Part shown: positions 19,215-29,715 of the stretch, in pieces
Numbering within the stretch: position 1 is the stretch's first letter
Layout: each line of letters begins with the position of its first letter
From: Viscum album
Taxonomy: Eukaryota > Streptophyta > Magnoliopsida > Santalales > Viscaceae
Length of the DNA: 64,000 bases
Assembly (NCBI GenBank): GCA_963277665.1
Contig: OY728166.1
Span: 545,287,219-545,351,218 of the forward strand
Direction of reading: 5' to 3'
Notes under the pieces: generated by a model
What the model saw: the letters and a program-made list of their open reading frames with translations, nothing else
Told to the model about the DNA's origin: nothing
Databases searched by the model: none
Made by a program: the position numbers and the translations under genes

Positions 19215-22200
19215 ATAGCTTATTATATAATTATTACTAGTTTGGTTTAAGTATAATTAATCATATAGTATTTTTTTCAGGGGGGTTATGTTTTTTTAGT
19301 TTTCCATATACATACTTGAGTGTTTTTTTAAAAAAATCAATATTTTTATATGCCAATTATATAATGTTTTCAGTTATAAGTGGGATTCCCCTATGATTTT
19401 CTATATAATTTTTGAACAATGAGTTGAATGAAATTAATATTATTATTATTGAGAATTAATTATGATATAAAGTGCTTATTTTAAATTTAAAATGTAAAAT
19501 TTGGCATCAAATTAGTTTAAAATGAAATAGTATAGTATTTCTTTTTTAGATACTGATTCAAAGAATCATTATTTAAACAGATATCTAATTTTGTTTGAAA
19601 AATTATCTGAATATCCCATTTGAATTATTTGTGTGATTATAAATTTTATTTTTATCATCAAAGAGAATACAAAATATTTCCTTGAATTTTAAGTGGATGT
19701 TTAGATAATTCATTAAAATATATGCATTATTAATCAACATCAACAATGGTGTTTAATAAAAATGCGAGGATTCCATATTTCGATATTATTATTTGTGTTT
19801 ATACATATATACATGGATACAAGTATATCAATACAAAAAATCCCTAGAGATTATGTTAATTTGTAAAAATTGAGGAAAATATATGTTAAATGTATATGAT
19901 CATAATGATAGGGTGATACATTGGGAATTCAAATTCTATACACAAATACTCTTTCCAAAAAAGTTTTTAATATGATCATAATTGTATTCTAAAACTTTCC
20001 GGTTTATTTGATTTAAATTCCTCATTCTATTTCTTAAATATTTTTTTATTTATTAAATTGGTTATTTGATTTTTTTTAATTAAAATGTTTATATGTAATT
20101 TGCATATTCATAAATGGTTCACTTGGTTTTGATGTCAACATCATATAAATATAAATGTATGATTTTGATTAACCGAATGTATTATTATGTGATTTTTTGT
20201 CTCAATATAATAAAATAATATGTGTTTCAAACAGGAACAACACATAAGAATTCCATTTAAAAAGTATAATAACATTTATATGTATTCTAATCATGGGTTT
20301 ATCCCCTTTGGCCATCAAACAATGCCAGGACATTCACTATACATCATGTGACATAGATTCTAGTTACTAATTTAATTTTATAATGGTCTTCAATTGGGGT
20401 TCCGACATATGAATTAATTTTTAGGATTTAATCAAAATTAGTATGAGGATCCATGGGTGATAACCATGGTCCCTTTTTACTCTATGATATCCCATTGTTA
20501 TTGTTTTGGAATTTGATAAAATTAATTATGTTTTACTTCATCAAAATTTCAAAAACCTGTTAAAATTTAAAAAATTCAAAGATCATGATAATGAATGAGT
20601 TTTCTTGTTCGTTCTTCATGAAAATATAAAGGCATTGAGAAATGTATATTTGAAATATCATTTGGAAAATTCATAACCTAATGTTGTTTTTCAGTAATGA
20701 CAACATAACCTATTAAAATTTTTTCTATTTCATTATAATCATCTAAAATAAATTAAAAAATAAATTTTATAAATTTCTATTGGAAAATATATTATTTTAA
20801 TAAAAAATTGAAAAATAATTCTTGCTGTTATTTTCTAAATAAAATAATAATGTATCATTTTTTAAAAGTAGTGAATGTGAAATTTCTAGTGGTGTAGTAT
20901 TGGGGATTTTATTCAAAAAATGTCTTAAATTTTAGTTTCAAGGAATCTTTGATTATACTTGATTATAAATAATTTATCATTTTAATTTATGATAGTGAAT
21001 CATTTAATAATAAATATATATTAGTTAGATGTTTTATTCAATATTCCATATTTGTCACATCAACGTGATCATCCATTACTCTAATAATTTTAATTACCTG
21101 TGTTGTATCTTAGATGTGGGTGTATTGATGTTATAGAAATGGGATTTTAGGGATTTGTTAGTGTTTAAATAGAACTTCTATGATCTATATCAGTTTTTAT
21201 TACATTATTTTTATGTTTTTTTTAATTTTCAATGTTTATTTGGGGCATGGATACCTGACTTGTGTATAATTAATGTTAGAAATATTAGTGAAATTTAAAT
21301 CATAATTTTATATATTTAATTTTGTATATAATTCAAATATAGAGTTTCCATGATGTCCAGAAACATGATCCAACCCATGAATATTGGGAGAGGCCTTCAG
21401 GATTATCATTAGATGGACCTAGTTCAAGGTTCATTTGTGTCCCCCAGTTGGTTTTTTGTAGAAGGTCTGAGATCACAGGTCCTAAAAGGGTAATTTTTTT
21501 GGTGTGTCCAATTTTATTTTTGAAATAATGGAATATTATTGAAGAATCCTCTGGTCTAGAGTGGTAGTTCATGGATTATTACCTAATCACCACCTCTTAC
21601 GATGAATCATGAGATTCAATGGAATGTATGGATTTTATTTTTTATTATGGGATATCTTTTGATTCATTATTTTGGACGGATATATTTTGTCTTAAGATAA
21701 GGGAAGAGGGCTATTTTTACTTATTTCCCTCACACATCCATGTAAACTGACTTTAGTATGAGTGTTTCATTTCACATATAATCCTATAGATGTTTCATAA
21801 TCGGAACATGGTCCTCTAAACTTGGTGGAAAATTCATGAAAACCCCATAGTCCATATTAATGCTTTCTTTGTGTCTTGTGTTGTTATTGATCAAATTTTT
21901 ATTAGATTGGTATGTATTCATTGGAAAAATAATATATTTTGAAAGAATAAATTTTATTTTTTGATGACAAACTGTTTTTCATATGAAATTTTGACATTTG
22001 GGGATTGGTTTTCTTGGATTAATTCAAATGTTTGGGTTTTATAGGTGGGTAAAAGTTTTGAAATAAAATTATATATTGAAAAATTAATTATTATTATTTT
22101 TTCTAGTTTATTGAGTATTTTTGTGACTTGAACATATATTATTGAATCTCTTTTTTAATTTATTAATTAAACATTCCAAATTAAATAATTATTTATTTCT

Positions 22201-22507
22201 TTTAGAGAAATTATGAATGTTTTCAATGATGAAAATGAATTATTTAAAAAATCTTCTTATCTAATTTTTTATTTATTTAAAAATTATTATGGTGTTTTCA
22301 ATGTTCTGTGAAAAGATGATCTTCGTTATTTTAGTTTTTTTATTTTTGGAATTGTTATTTTTATCTGATCCTTTGTTGTTCTTATACAATTTTGGAGAAT
22401 GATGTGATGTGTTGTGAATTTGTCTTATAATATCTTATATTTAATTTTTATTTGAAATATGTAACCAACAAATATCTTGTTCATTTCCAGGTTTATGATA
22501 ACATATA
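19215..22507. other. AT-rich stretch, no gene, distantly repeated
   Basis: No coding signal. Parts of 19260-20500 resemble 34590-35760 in the same orientation (for example TCATAATGATA..GG at 19902 and 35163, ATGCCAATTA at 19351 and 34651). This is probably old, diverged repeat DNA. The gypsy element 2 insertion ends it at 22507. Confidence 0.5.
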
Positions 22508-23574
22508 TGTAAAGACCTGAAAAACCTATGGAATTTTGTTTAATACATGGTAATTTTATGAGTCTGCAGTTTATGATGGTGCTTGATTCTGAGGCCCGGT
22601 GTGTCCGGAATCAATTTCTGATGTTTTGTTCAAGTACGTTTAGTAAACGTACGAGTAGGATTTTATATCTTTCGAACCAGTGCTCAAAATTGAAATCTGA
22701 GGATGCCATTAAACTCACAGTGCCGATACTTTCATAAAGAGAATGTTACCACAGTTGCGTTTTATCGAGAGTGGAAGTTAATTTTTGCGGTTTTCTAAAT
22801 AAATTAACTAAAAATATGGGCAACAAATTTTTATTTTGTGGCGGTTAATCCTCCAAGGAAAGGTTGTCAGTGGGTCCCATCCACACAGAACCTCCATTGG
22901 GAGGATATTATGTGGTGGGGCCCAAACAAGCTCAGAACCCCCTTAATCGACCTTTAACCCATTGAACTCCCAATTTATTATGGAGCCTTTCCACCTTCCC
23001 TCATAATGGTGCCCACACACCTAAAAATTAATTAATGGAAATTATTTAATTTGATGTGATTTGAATTCTTTTGAATTCTTTTTGATTGTAGGGAAATAAT
23101 AAAATAATAGTGGAGGAATTATTTTATTTTGGCGTTGTAAATTCTCTTTGGGAGAGCTTTGGGAGAATTCTTGGAGAGAGCATTCTTCCCATGAAGAACG
23201 TCTCTTCTGCCACCGAAGCACGACGACGCCATCTTCTTCCATTTTCATCATTTTTCAACCAAAGAAAGGAAAGGGAAGTGACACCCACTACATCCCCAAT
23301 GACCTTCATCCATGTCAAAGGAGAATATGTCACCCTCAAATAATGTCGCCATTGAAATGTACCCTTCTTCCTTTTTGACGCATGAGCGTGAGAATTGGGA
23401 GTGTGTGACGAACGCGGCAATCAACGAATCGGCATCCGCCTTTTTTTCCGAGATCTTCAATGAATGACCAATATGAGGACGGGGATTTTATTATTTTAAT
23501 GTATGAATTATACCCTCGATCCTTGTCATCCATTCTAGTTCAATGATAGCATTTTGTTATCACCTAATTCGGTG

Positions 23575-24420
23575 GGCGCGGGCTGAACAAACACAGCCCG
23601 ATGTCCCTCCGTTGATTATTGTTTAGTTGGCGTCGGAGGTGGAGCCGGAAGGGCGCGCTGCCATCGTACCACGCCGGAGAAGAACTATGGCCGAGAGTGA
23701 CATGGTCGATGAAAGAGGCACAACACCATCGCTCCGCACTGCACCGGAGGTACGGAACTGTGTCCATGGTAGGCCGTGGCAAAGGGGGGCGGCGCCGTCG
23801 CGCCGCACCTGTGAAGATCTGTGGCCGGGAGGGCCGTGGCGGATGGAGAACCGCAGTGCCGTCACGCCGCGTGGTTGAGATGAAGTCTACCACAAAGTAG
23901 GTCCATATAAATGGTGGCATGGAGGGTAGGAGGACCGCGACGCCATCACTTCGAGGAGGCGGCCGGCTGGGCCGACCGCCGTGGAGCCGGACCAGCAGGA
24001 CCACCCGAGTCCCATAACTCCCAAACCGGAACAACACCCCAGTTATGTTCAAAGAACTGGGGGGGGGGGGGGGGGGTGTTCACCCCCTCACACATGTGGC
24101 TAACTGGGCCCCCATGCGTGGATGACTGGGCCCCCACGGTCGGGCCGCCCCTCAGCGGGGCCGCACTCGTCCGGGCCGCCTCTTCGGTTGGGCTGCCCTC
24201 AGGTCAAGCCTGGCCGCGTCTTCAGGTCGGGCCGCTCCTTTGGTTCAGGCCGCCCAATCAGGCCGGGCTGACCACTCAGGTTGGGCCACACCCGTGGACT
24301 GGGTCATACCATGGATCGAACAGGTTCGGGACGGGTTGGTCCGACTGGGTCGGACCGGACGCGAACCCACTATGGCCATTTACACCATCTTGCCCGCATC
24401 TTGGGCTCCGAGTGTCCGAT
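23575..24420. other. GC-rich domain of the 5' LTR, element 2
   Basis: A GC-rich island within AT-rich surroundings, with repeated GGGCCG/CGGCCC-type words from about 24100. It corresponds to 30780-31610 in the 3' LTR and to 7900-8420 in element 1. Long open frames on both strands follow from the base composition. The role is unknown; a promoter or leader would be plausible. Confidence 0.6.
24059..24076 (+). repeat. Run of 18 G
   Basis: An uninterrupted poly-G run inside the GC-rich LTR domain. The matching place in the 3' LTR (about 31292-31300) has only eight or nine G, so the run has grown or is partly a sequencing artefact. Confidence 0.9.
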
Positions 24421-24757
24421 CGACGAACCATCTACGGAGATGGAATTATTGGAGAGAGACAATTTTTTTGCATAAATACTTGATGTTTGGACACAATTGG
24501 AATTCTTTCAGGTTGGTTTGAGCCTAAAAATCAATCGGGCCCCTGGAAGGAAATGGCAATAACTCAAAGTTTGAGAGATATATTGACACACCGTCTGTCG
24601 TGTTGGGTTCCTTTTGATGAGACGGAACAACGGGATACATCAAATCAAGAATTTGTGGTAGTTGATGTATCAAAACTAGGATCAAGGAGTGGACCCTCCC
24701 AGAATCGAGCGTGTTGTGTGTGGGAACCCTAGGGCTAGCTGCGACCGAGATGACAAG

Positions 24758-25130
24758 ATCCTCCGTGGGTTCGACATCACTGATACTGTACCAGGATCCT
24801 ACGTGGTTTTGACAGTGATGAATAATGTACCAGGATCCTATGTGGGTTCTACAGTGATTACTACTGTACTAGGATCCTATGTGTGTTTGACAATGATGAA
24901 TACTCTACCAGGATCCTACGTGGGTTCGAAAGTGATGACTACTGTACCAGGATCCTACGTCGGTTCGACATCGATGACATCTGTACCAGGATCCTCCGTG
25001 GGTTCGATAGTAGTGACTTCTGTATCGGGATCCTATGAGGGTTCAAAAATGATGACTTCTGTTCCAGGATCCTACATGGGTTCAACATCACTGATACTCT
25101 TCCAGGATCCTACGTGGTTTCGACAGAGGA
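24758..25130 (+). repeat. 39-bp LTR minisatellite, 5' LTR of element 2
   Basis: About ten copies of a 39-bp unit with AGGATCCTACGTGGGTTCGA followed by a variable GTGATGACTACTGTACC-type part. Copies start at 24758 (short), 24793, 24832, 24871, 24910, 24949, 24988, 25027, 25066 and 25104. As 39 is divisible by 3, one frame stays open (24689-25135) and shows a 13-residue repeat of the form VPGSYVGSTVMTT. I regard this as a by-product of the unit length. Confidence 0.93.
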
Positions 25131-25895
25131 GATGAACCCGAGGGGACATATAATCATCTCTACCACTCATCTTGTGTTGTGTACCTATGTGAGGTGAGTC
25201 TTGAATTTCAATCATTATCATCGAGGTGATTGACTTTAATTCATTTGTGGAATGTGTTGTTCATGGGCTCGAGAGTTAAATCCGGACTGTGTTTGGTAAC
25301 ATAGGTATATGTATGGGCATATACCTAAGTAAGGTTGGTTGATATTTGTGACTATATCTTACTATTGGGGTTTATCTTTAGTGGATTATGGGAGTCCTTC
25401 AGGGGTCTCGGGGTCCCTTGACGAGTATTATTATACTCACCCCTAGACGGGCTTCACCCACACCTTGTTCTGTTCTATACAGACGACACTCATCAGTGAT
25501 TGAGGCTGAGGGTGATGGACGAGAGGCTTCATAGAGCTGGACTAGATGGGAAATACCTTAGGGATGAGTTGTTCGAGTTCTGTACCTACCATTTAGGTAG
25601 GATTCCCTGGTGGACGATCCAAGAGCTATTTTCCCTTTTTTACTTGTACTGGTTCTTGTTGTTCTGTTGGGTTTGTATACTGACCCAGTTACTTTAATCA
25701 CTACCATTGTATTCAGTTTTTACTTAGTGTTTTTATTCTAGTTGAGTACTCTTATTGTGTGTGATTTCTTATTATAATATAAATCCCTTCCTTATTAGGG
25801 ATTTATGACTTTGGTGCTAGTGACCATCCCTTGACATATGGAAGGCGGGCTTGGGGTAGTCACGGCATGGGTCCCAAGGAAGGGTTGTGACAAAT

Positions 25896-25907
25896 TGGAA
25901 TCAGAGG
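25896..25907 (+). promoter_or_regulatory. Primer-binding site, element 2 (degenerate)
   Basis: TGGAATCAGAGG matches the initiator-Met tRNA primer site TGGTATCAGAGC at 10 of 12 positions and sits 3 bp after the LTR end. Confidence 0.85.
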
Positions 25908-26176
25908 AGTCAGTTCTACTATAGAACTTAGGACTATGATCTGTCTTACTGTGATGAAATTTTGTTAAGAATATTGAGTGTTGTTTTTAGTCCATGGAGT
26001 ACAGTGTTGGTGCGGCGATCGACATATCCATACACCAGGACTCTGACTTCTGATTTCTGACTCAGTGTATGGAAATACTGATTGCAAGTGTGTTTTCAAG
26101 AGTCTTATTTGTGAACTCTTTGAGTCATCTCGCTAGGTATAACTTATTGACTGTGGTGCATCTGTTTATTATTAGG

Positions 26177-27100
26177 ATGCCGCTGCATATACATCTTTCT
26201 AGGGTTTCCGAGAGATTACACGACGACGAACCACCGAACGATGAGGCTTCGGTTTAAGGCCCTCTTACAATGTTGGAACCTTCAGGTGGTATACCAGTAG
26301 CACCACCACCCGTTGGGAAATAGATGCCACCAGTCGTATTGGAGGCGATTACTGGAGTTTTTTGCCTAGTTGAGTCACTAGCAAATCATATGTTGATCTT
26401 AGCTACTAATCATTCTTAGTGAGTGACCATGAGGATAGTCCTCATAGTGATGAGGTTTCAGTAGTTGGACCATTTTTCGAGATGGTACCTTCGGGAAGTG
26501 TGCCAACTATATCACTGCTTGTTGGTCAGTAAACACTATCGGTGGTACCATTAAAGGACACATGTAGGATTAGTGCCTTACATGTGTTTCAAAACTAGAT
26601 ATCACTCATGTTCCATGGCAACCCCGACCCACAGGCAGCTGATGACTTGTTTGAGGAGGTGGCTGAGAGTTTTCTAGAGCTTGTACAGCTTCGGCAGGAT
26701 GATGTGTTGGTAGGTGATTATTCATCAGGGCATACCGATATTTCCTCGTACTCGATGAATATGATATGATCAGTGCTTTAGAGATCTATCCTCTGAAGGA
26801 GGTGTGTTTAAGGATATCTGAGCCAGTACTTTTCCCTATATGCAGTCCAACATATGTTAGGGTGCTAGAGAGAACCTTTGTGGTTGAAAGTTCATTGGCT
26901 GAGCGGATACGACCAGTTAATGTTAGCAATTGGAAAGCATGAAACTGGCACCAGTATTACAGACTTGAGTGTGTAAAATGTTTCAGGAATAAGAAGTGTT
27001 AACGAAATGTGAATATATAGGGAAGAAGACGTGGAAGCAGAGCTAGGAGAGCAGCATGAGGTGGTGAGGATTTTGACATGTTGCAACCACCCGCCTTTGT
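26177..27100 (+). pseudogene. gag: gag pseudogene, element 2
   Basis: Starts at the ATG at 26177, in the place that matches the element 1 gag start; the leader before it is also alike in the two elements. A block at about 26608-26720 reads FHGNPDPQAADDLFEEVAES then FLELVQLRQDD, the usual opening of plant gypsy capsid domains. Downstream the frame is lost repeatedly and no clean zinc knuckle can be read. Cannot be translated as it stands. Confidence 0.6.
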
Positions 27101-27329
27101 AGTCACCGCTAGACTCAGGGAGCTGGTGGGATGGGGAAGAGATTAGCTACATGTGGTCAAGGAGTGTGACCCAAGGGCTCTTAGAATGATTTAAGATATT
27201 GTTTATGTCTACTACTAGTTGTCGTATCAATATACCTAGGTACCAATCATTCCTTCCTTCCACGAATCTTGTCCCAGACCTAGAGTTTCCGGTTAAACCG
27301 TTTAATTGACTGTCACGCCTGGAGATATC

Positions 27330-27540
27330 TTTGTGAGGAGAATTGACAATCACACATACATTGATGATGTGATCTGACCCTTGAGTCGAGAGTTTTGGAT
27401 GAAACCTCTTGGTGGCAGCATCGTGGCCTTACGACGTTAGTCTGGGTATGGACTGGGCAACCACAGATCATACATAGATTGACAGTATTAGGAAAAAAGG
27501 TTGCGGTTATCTACAACTTTGGGATGGGGGTTTCCTTAGT
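27330..27540 (+). pseudogene. Aspartic protease remnant, element 2
   Basis: Only the second half can be recognised: a DVSLGMDWATT block at about 27438, equivalent to the family's ILGMDWL segment, followed by a stop and DSIRKK. The catalytic DTGA segment should lie just upstream (about 27340-27390) and cannot be read with confidence. Confidence 0.5.
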
Positions 27541-27619
27541 CATCGAAAAGTAAAACCTAGGCATCAAAGGATGGAATCGTGCATTATAGGATGTAGTATG
27601 TCCCTCATGAGTCGGCCAG

Positions 27620-28145
27620 ACTTACCTTTGTGCCATACTTCTCCGGAGTTGTAGCATCGCATTCAGTGTTAATGAAGAAGGGGAAACCCTGCATGTGGTC
27701 AGAGAGATGCCAGCAGATCTTTCAAGAGCATAGGTAGAGGTTGACTAGTGTGCCCATCTTGAGGCTACCAGAGGGGGGATTTGGGTACATAGTTTACTGT
27801 GATGTATCAGAGACCAGACTCAGGTGTATCCTGATGCAAGAGCGAGAAGTGATCGCGTATGGTTCTCGGTAGTTGAGACAGCAGGAGTAGATCTATGCTA
27901 CGCATGACCTGTACTTAGTAGTAGTGGTCTTCGCCTTGAAGATGTGGTGGCACTATATTTTGGGAGAACTCTTTACATTCTACTCTTACCACTATAGTCT
28001 TAGATATATCTTCTCATAGAAGGACCTGAACATGAGACAACGACGATGGATTGAGTTCCTCCAGGATTATAACTTTTAGATATCCTCTACTCTTGGGAAG
28101 GGGAACATTGTAGAATATTCTCTCAGTAGGAGAGAAGGCATCCAA
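27620..28145 (+). pseudogene. pol: RT end fragment and RNase H pseudogene, element 2
   Basis: Begins YFSGVV, then MKKGKP (about 27645-27690), which in element 1 is the end of RT (YYRRIV, DFSS, TKKGK). Thus the RT fingers and palm, with the catalytic Asp pair, are missing. RNase H follows: GYIVYCDVSE with the first catalytic Asp kept, ILMQEREVIAYGSR, IYATHDLYL, VVFALKMWWHYILGE, an altered FYSYHYSLRYIF (usual FTDHKSLKY, so that Asp is lost), and GKGNIVEYSLSRRE. There are five or more stops. Confidence 0.83.
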
Positions 28146-28319
28146 CTGCTAGGAGATGTGACGAAGAATCTCACCACGTTGTAGATATCCTTTGTGGATA
28201 GAGATGGAGCAGCCTTTCTATAGTCTCTCATAGTCACTCCTCCACTTCATCAGCGAGTCTGGGAGACACAAAATGGGGACTTTGACTGTGAGAAGCGACA
28301 TGCTCATATATCCATAGGG

Positions 28320-29190
28320 CATGCACCTGATGGATTATCTGTATGTAGGGAGGAAATCATTCTCTTTAGAGGACGTACCATGTTACCAGTTTCACTTCAG
28401 GAGGAAGTTTTGAAGGAGTTCCACACATCTCCTATAGAGGTACATCCTAGAGTGGCGAAGATGTATCAGGACCTCTGATGAAAGCACTGGTGGCTAGGTA
28501 TGATGAAGGCAGTAACATAGTTTGTCTGATGATGCCTCACTTATCAGCAAGTGAAGGCAGAGCACCAGGTTCTAGTAGGCTTGGTCCAGCCCTTAGTGGT
28601 CCCAGAGTGGAATTGGGACATGATATACATGGATTTCATGATGGGAAATCCATGTAAATCCAGAGGACACAGATCTATTTGGGTGATTTTCAACCAACTC
28701 ACCAAGTCTTCCCACTTCATACAAATCAAGGAGTTGGGCTCAGTAGAGAGCCTGAGACACCTCTATGTGCAAGAGATCGTACGAATACATGGTGTTCCAT
28801 CAATGATCTTCTTCGATCGAGACGCACGAGTCACATCTCTATTATGGAAGGGGTTGTAGGAGGCTTTTGGGACGCAACATTACTTGATCACTGCCTTCCA
28901 TCCTCATATGGATGGTCAGAGTTAGAGGACCATTCAGACTCTCGAGGACATGCTCTATGCATGTGTCCTCGACTTTAGTCGCATTTGGGAGGATCACTTA
29001 CCATTGGTGGAGTTTTCGTATAACAGCAGCTACCACTCCACCATTGGGATGACACCTTTTGAAGATCTTTATGGCCGACCATGCAGATCGCCTCTGTGTT
29101 GGACTGACCCAGGGGAGTCAGAACTTTTAGGACTGGAGATGGTGCAGTCAATGATAGAGAAGGTGGAGATCATCCTGGAGTAGATGAAGA
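28320..29190 (+). pseudogene. pol: Integrase pseudogene, element 2
   Basis: The zinc region at about 28420-28560 shows FHTSPIEVHPRVAKMYQDL, then several stops and CLTYQQVKAEHQ, with the last Cys changed to Tyr. The core is well kept: WNWDMIYMDFM holds the first catalytic Asp, FFDRDARVTSLLWKGL the second. In the third motif (DGQSERTI in relatives) the catalytic Glu codon GAG is now TAG, at about 28924, so the enzyme would be cut exactly there. FSYNSSYHSTIGMTPFEDLYG and RSPLCWTDPGE follow. Overall this copy is closer to consensus than element 1 in the core. Confidence 0.88.
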
Positions 29191-29669
29191 TGGCACAAAG
29201 CAGGATGAAGTCCTATGATGATAGGAGATAGAGACCACTGGATTTTGAGGACGATGACCACATATTTCTACGAATCTCACCTCAACAAGGTATATGGATA
29301 TTCGTTTGAGGTTTCAACTTATCTCCACGATTCATCGGACCTCTCTAGGTCCTCAGCAGGGTAGGCGAGGGGGCATACCACTTGGCCCTTACACCTCAGT
29401 TGCTCCGGGTGAACGACGTCCTCCACGTATCTCAGCTGAGGATATACGTGAATGACCCATCCCACATCATCTATCACGGGGAGCTAGATATTGATGACGG
29501 GGCGACATTCACGGAGGTTCCAGTGAGGACTAAGGATCTGTAAGAGTGGGTCCTACGTGGATGGTCGATTCCTCTAGTGCGCGTTCGCTGGAAGCATGGG
29601 AACCTCCAGGAGAGCACATGGGAGAGGGAGGCTCAGATGCGTGCTCAGTACCCCCATTGGTTACCCTAG
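29191..29669 (+). pseudogene. Pol C-terminal, chromodomain-like region, element 2
   Basis: Reads YHLALTPQLLRVNDVLHVSQ, RIYVNDPSHII, then TEVPVRTKDL, RGWSIPLVRVRWKHGN and a last STWEREAQMRAQYPHWLP before the TAG at 29667-29669. This is the Tekay/del pol end, with the aromatic and acidic positions of a chromodomain-like fold. Stops at about 29183, 29230, 29310 and 29540 break it. Confidence 0.78.
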
Positions 29670-29702
29670 TTTGTGTTGTATCTTATAGGGATGTAAATAC
29701 CT

Positions 29703-29715
29703 AAGGTGGGGAGAA
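29703..29715 (+). promoter_or_regulatory. Polypurine tract, element 2
   Basis: AAGGTGGGGAGAA ends exactly where the 3' LTR begins (TTTAAAGACCC; the first G of the usual TGTAAAGACC has mutated). Confidence 0.88.

Larger units (their letters stand above)
22508..25892 (+). mobile_element. 5' LTR of element 2 (3,385 bp)
   Basis: Begins TGTAAAGACCTG and ends GGTTGTGACA just before the primer site. Blocks in order: TTGATTCTGAGGCCCGGTGTG (22580 on), GGTGGGGCCC, a GC-rich domain (about 23575-24420) with an 18-base G run, a 39-bp minisatellite (24758-25130), and the TATACTCACCC block (about 25430). These blocks match the 3' copy in order and spacing. ORFs in the GC-rich part appear on both strands and are not conserved as reading frames in the 3' copy. 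Confidence 0.92.

Noticed and set aside
23564..24483. Long ORFs on both strands in the GC-rich LTR block (up to 190 codons)
   Set aside because: Open in several frames at once because of GC content, not kept as frames in the 3' LTR, one crosses the poly-G run.
24689..25135. 148-codon ORF with a 13-residue repeat, resembling a repetitive structural protein
   Set aside because: It lies inside an LTR minisatellite whose 39-bp unit happens to be divisible by three; the start and end are not conserved in the other LTR.
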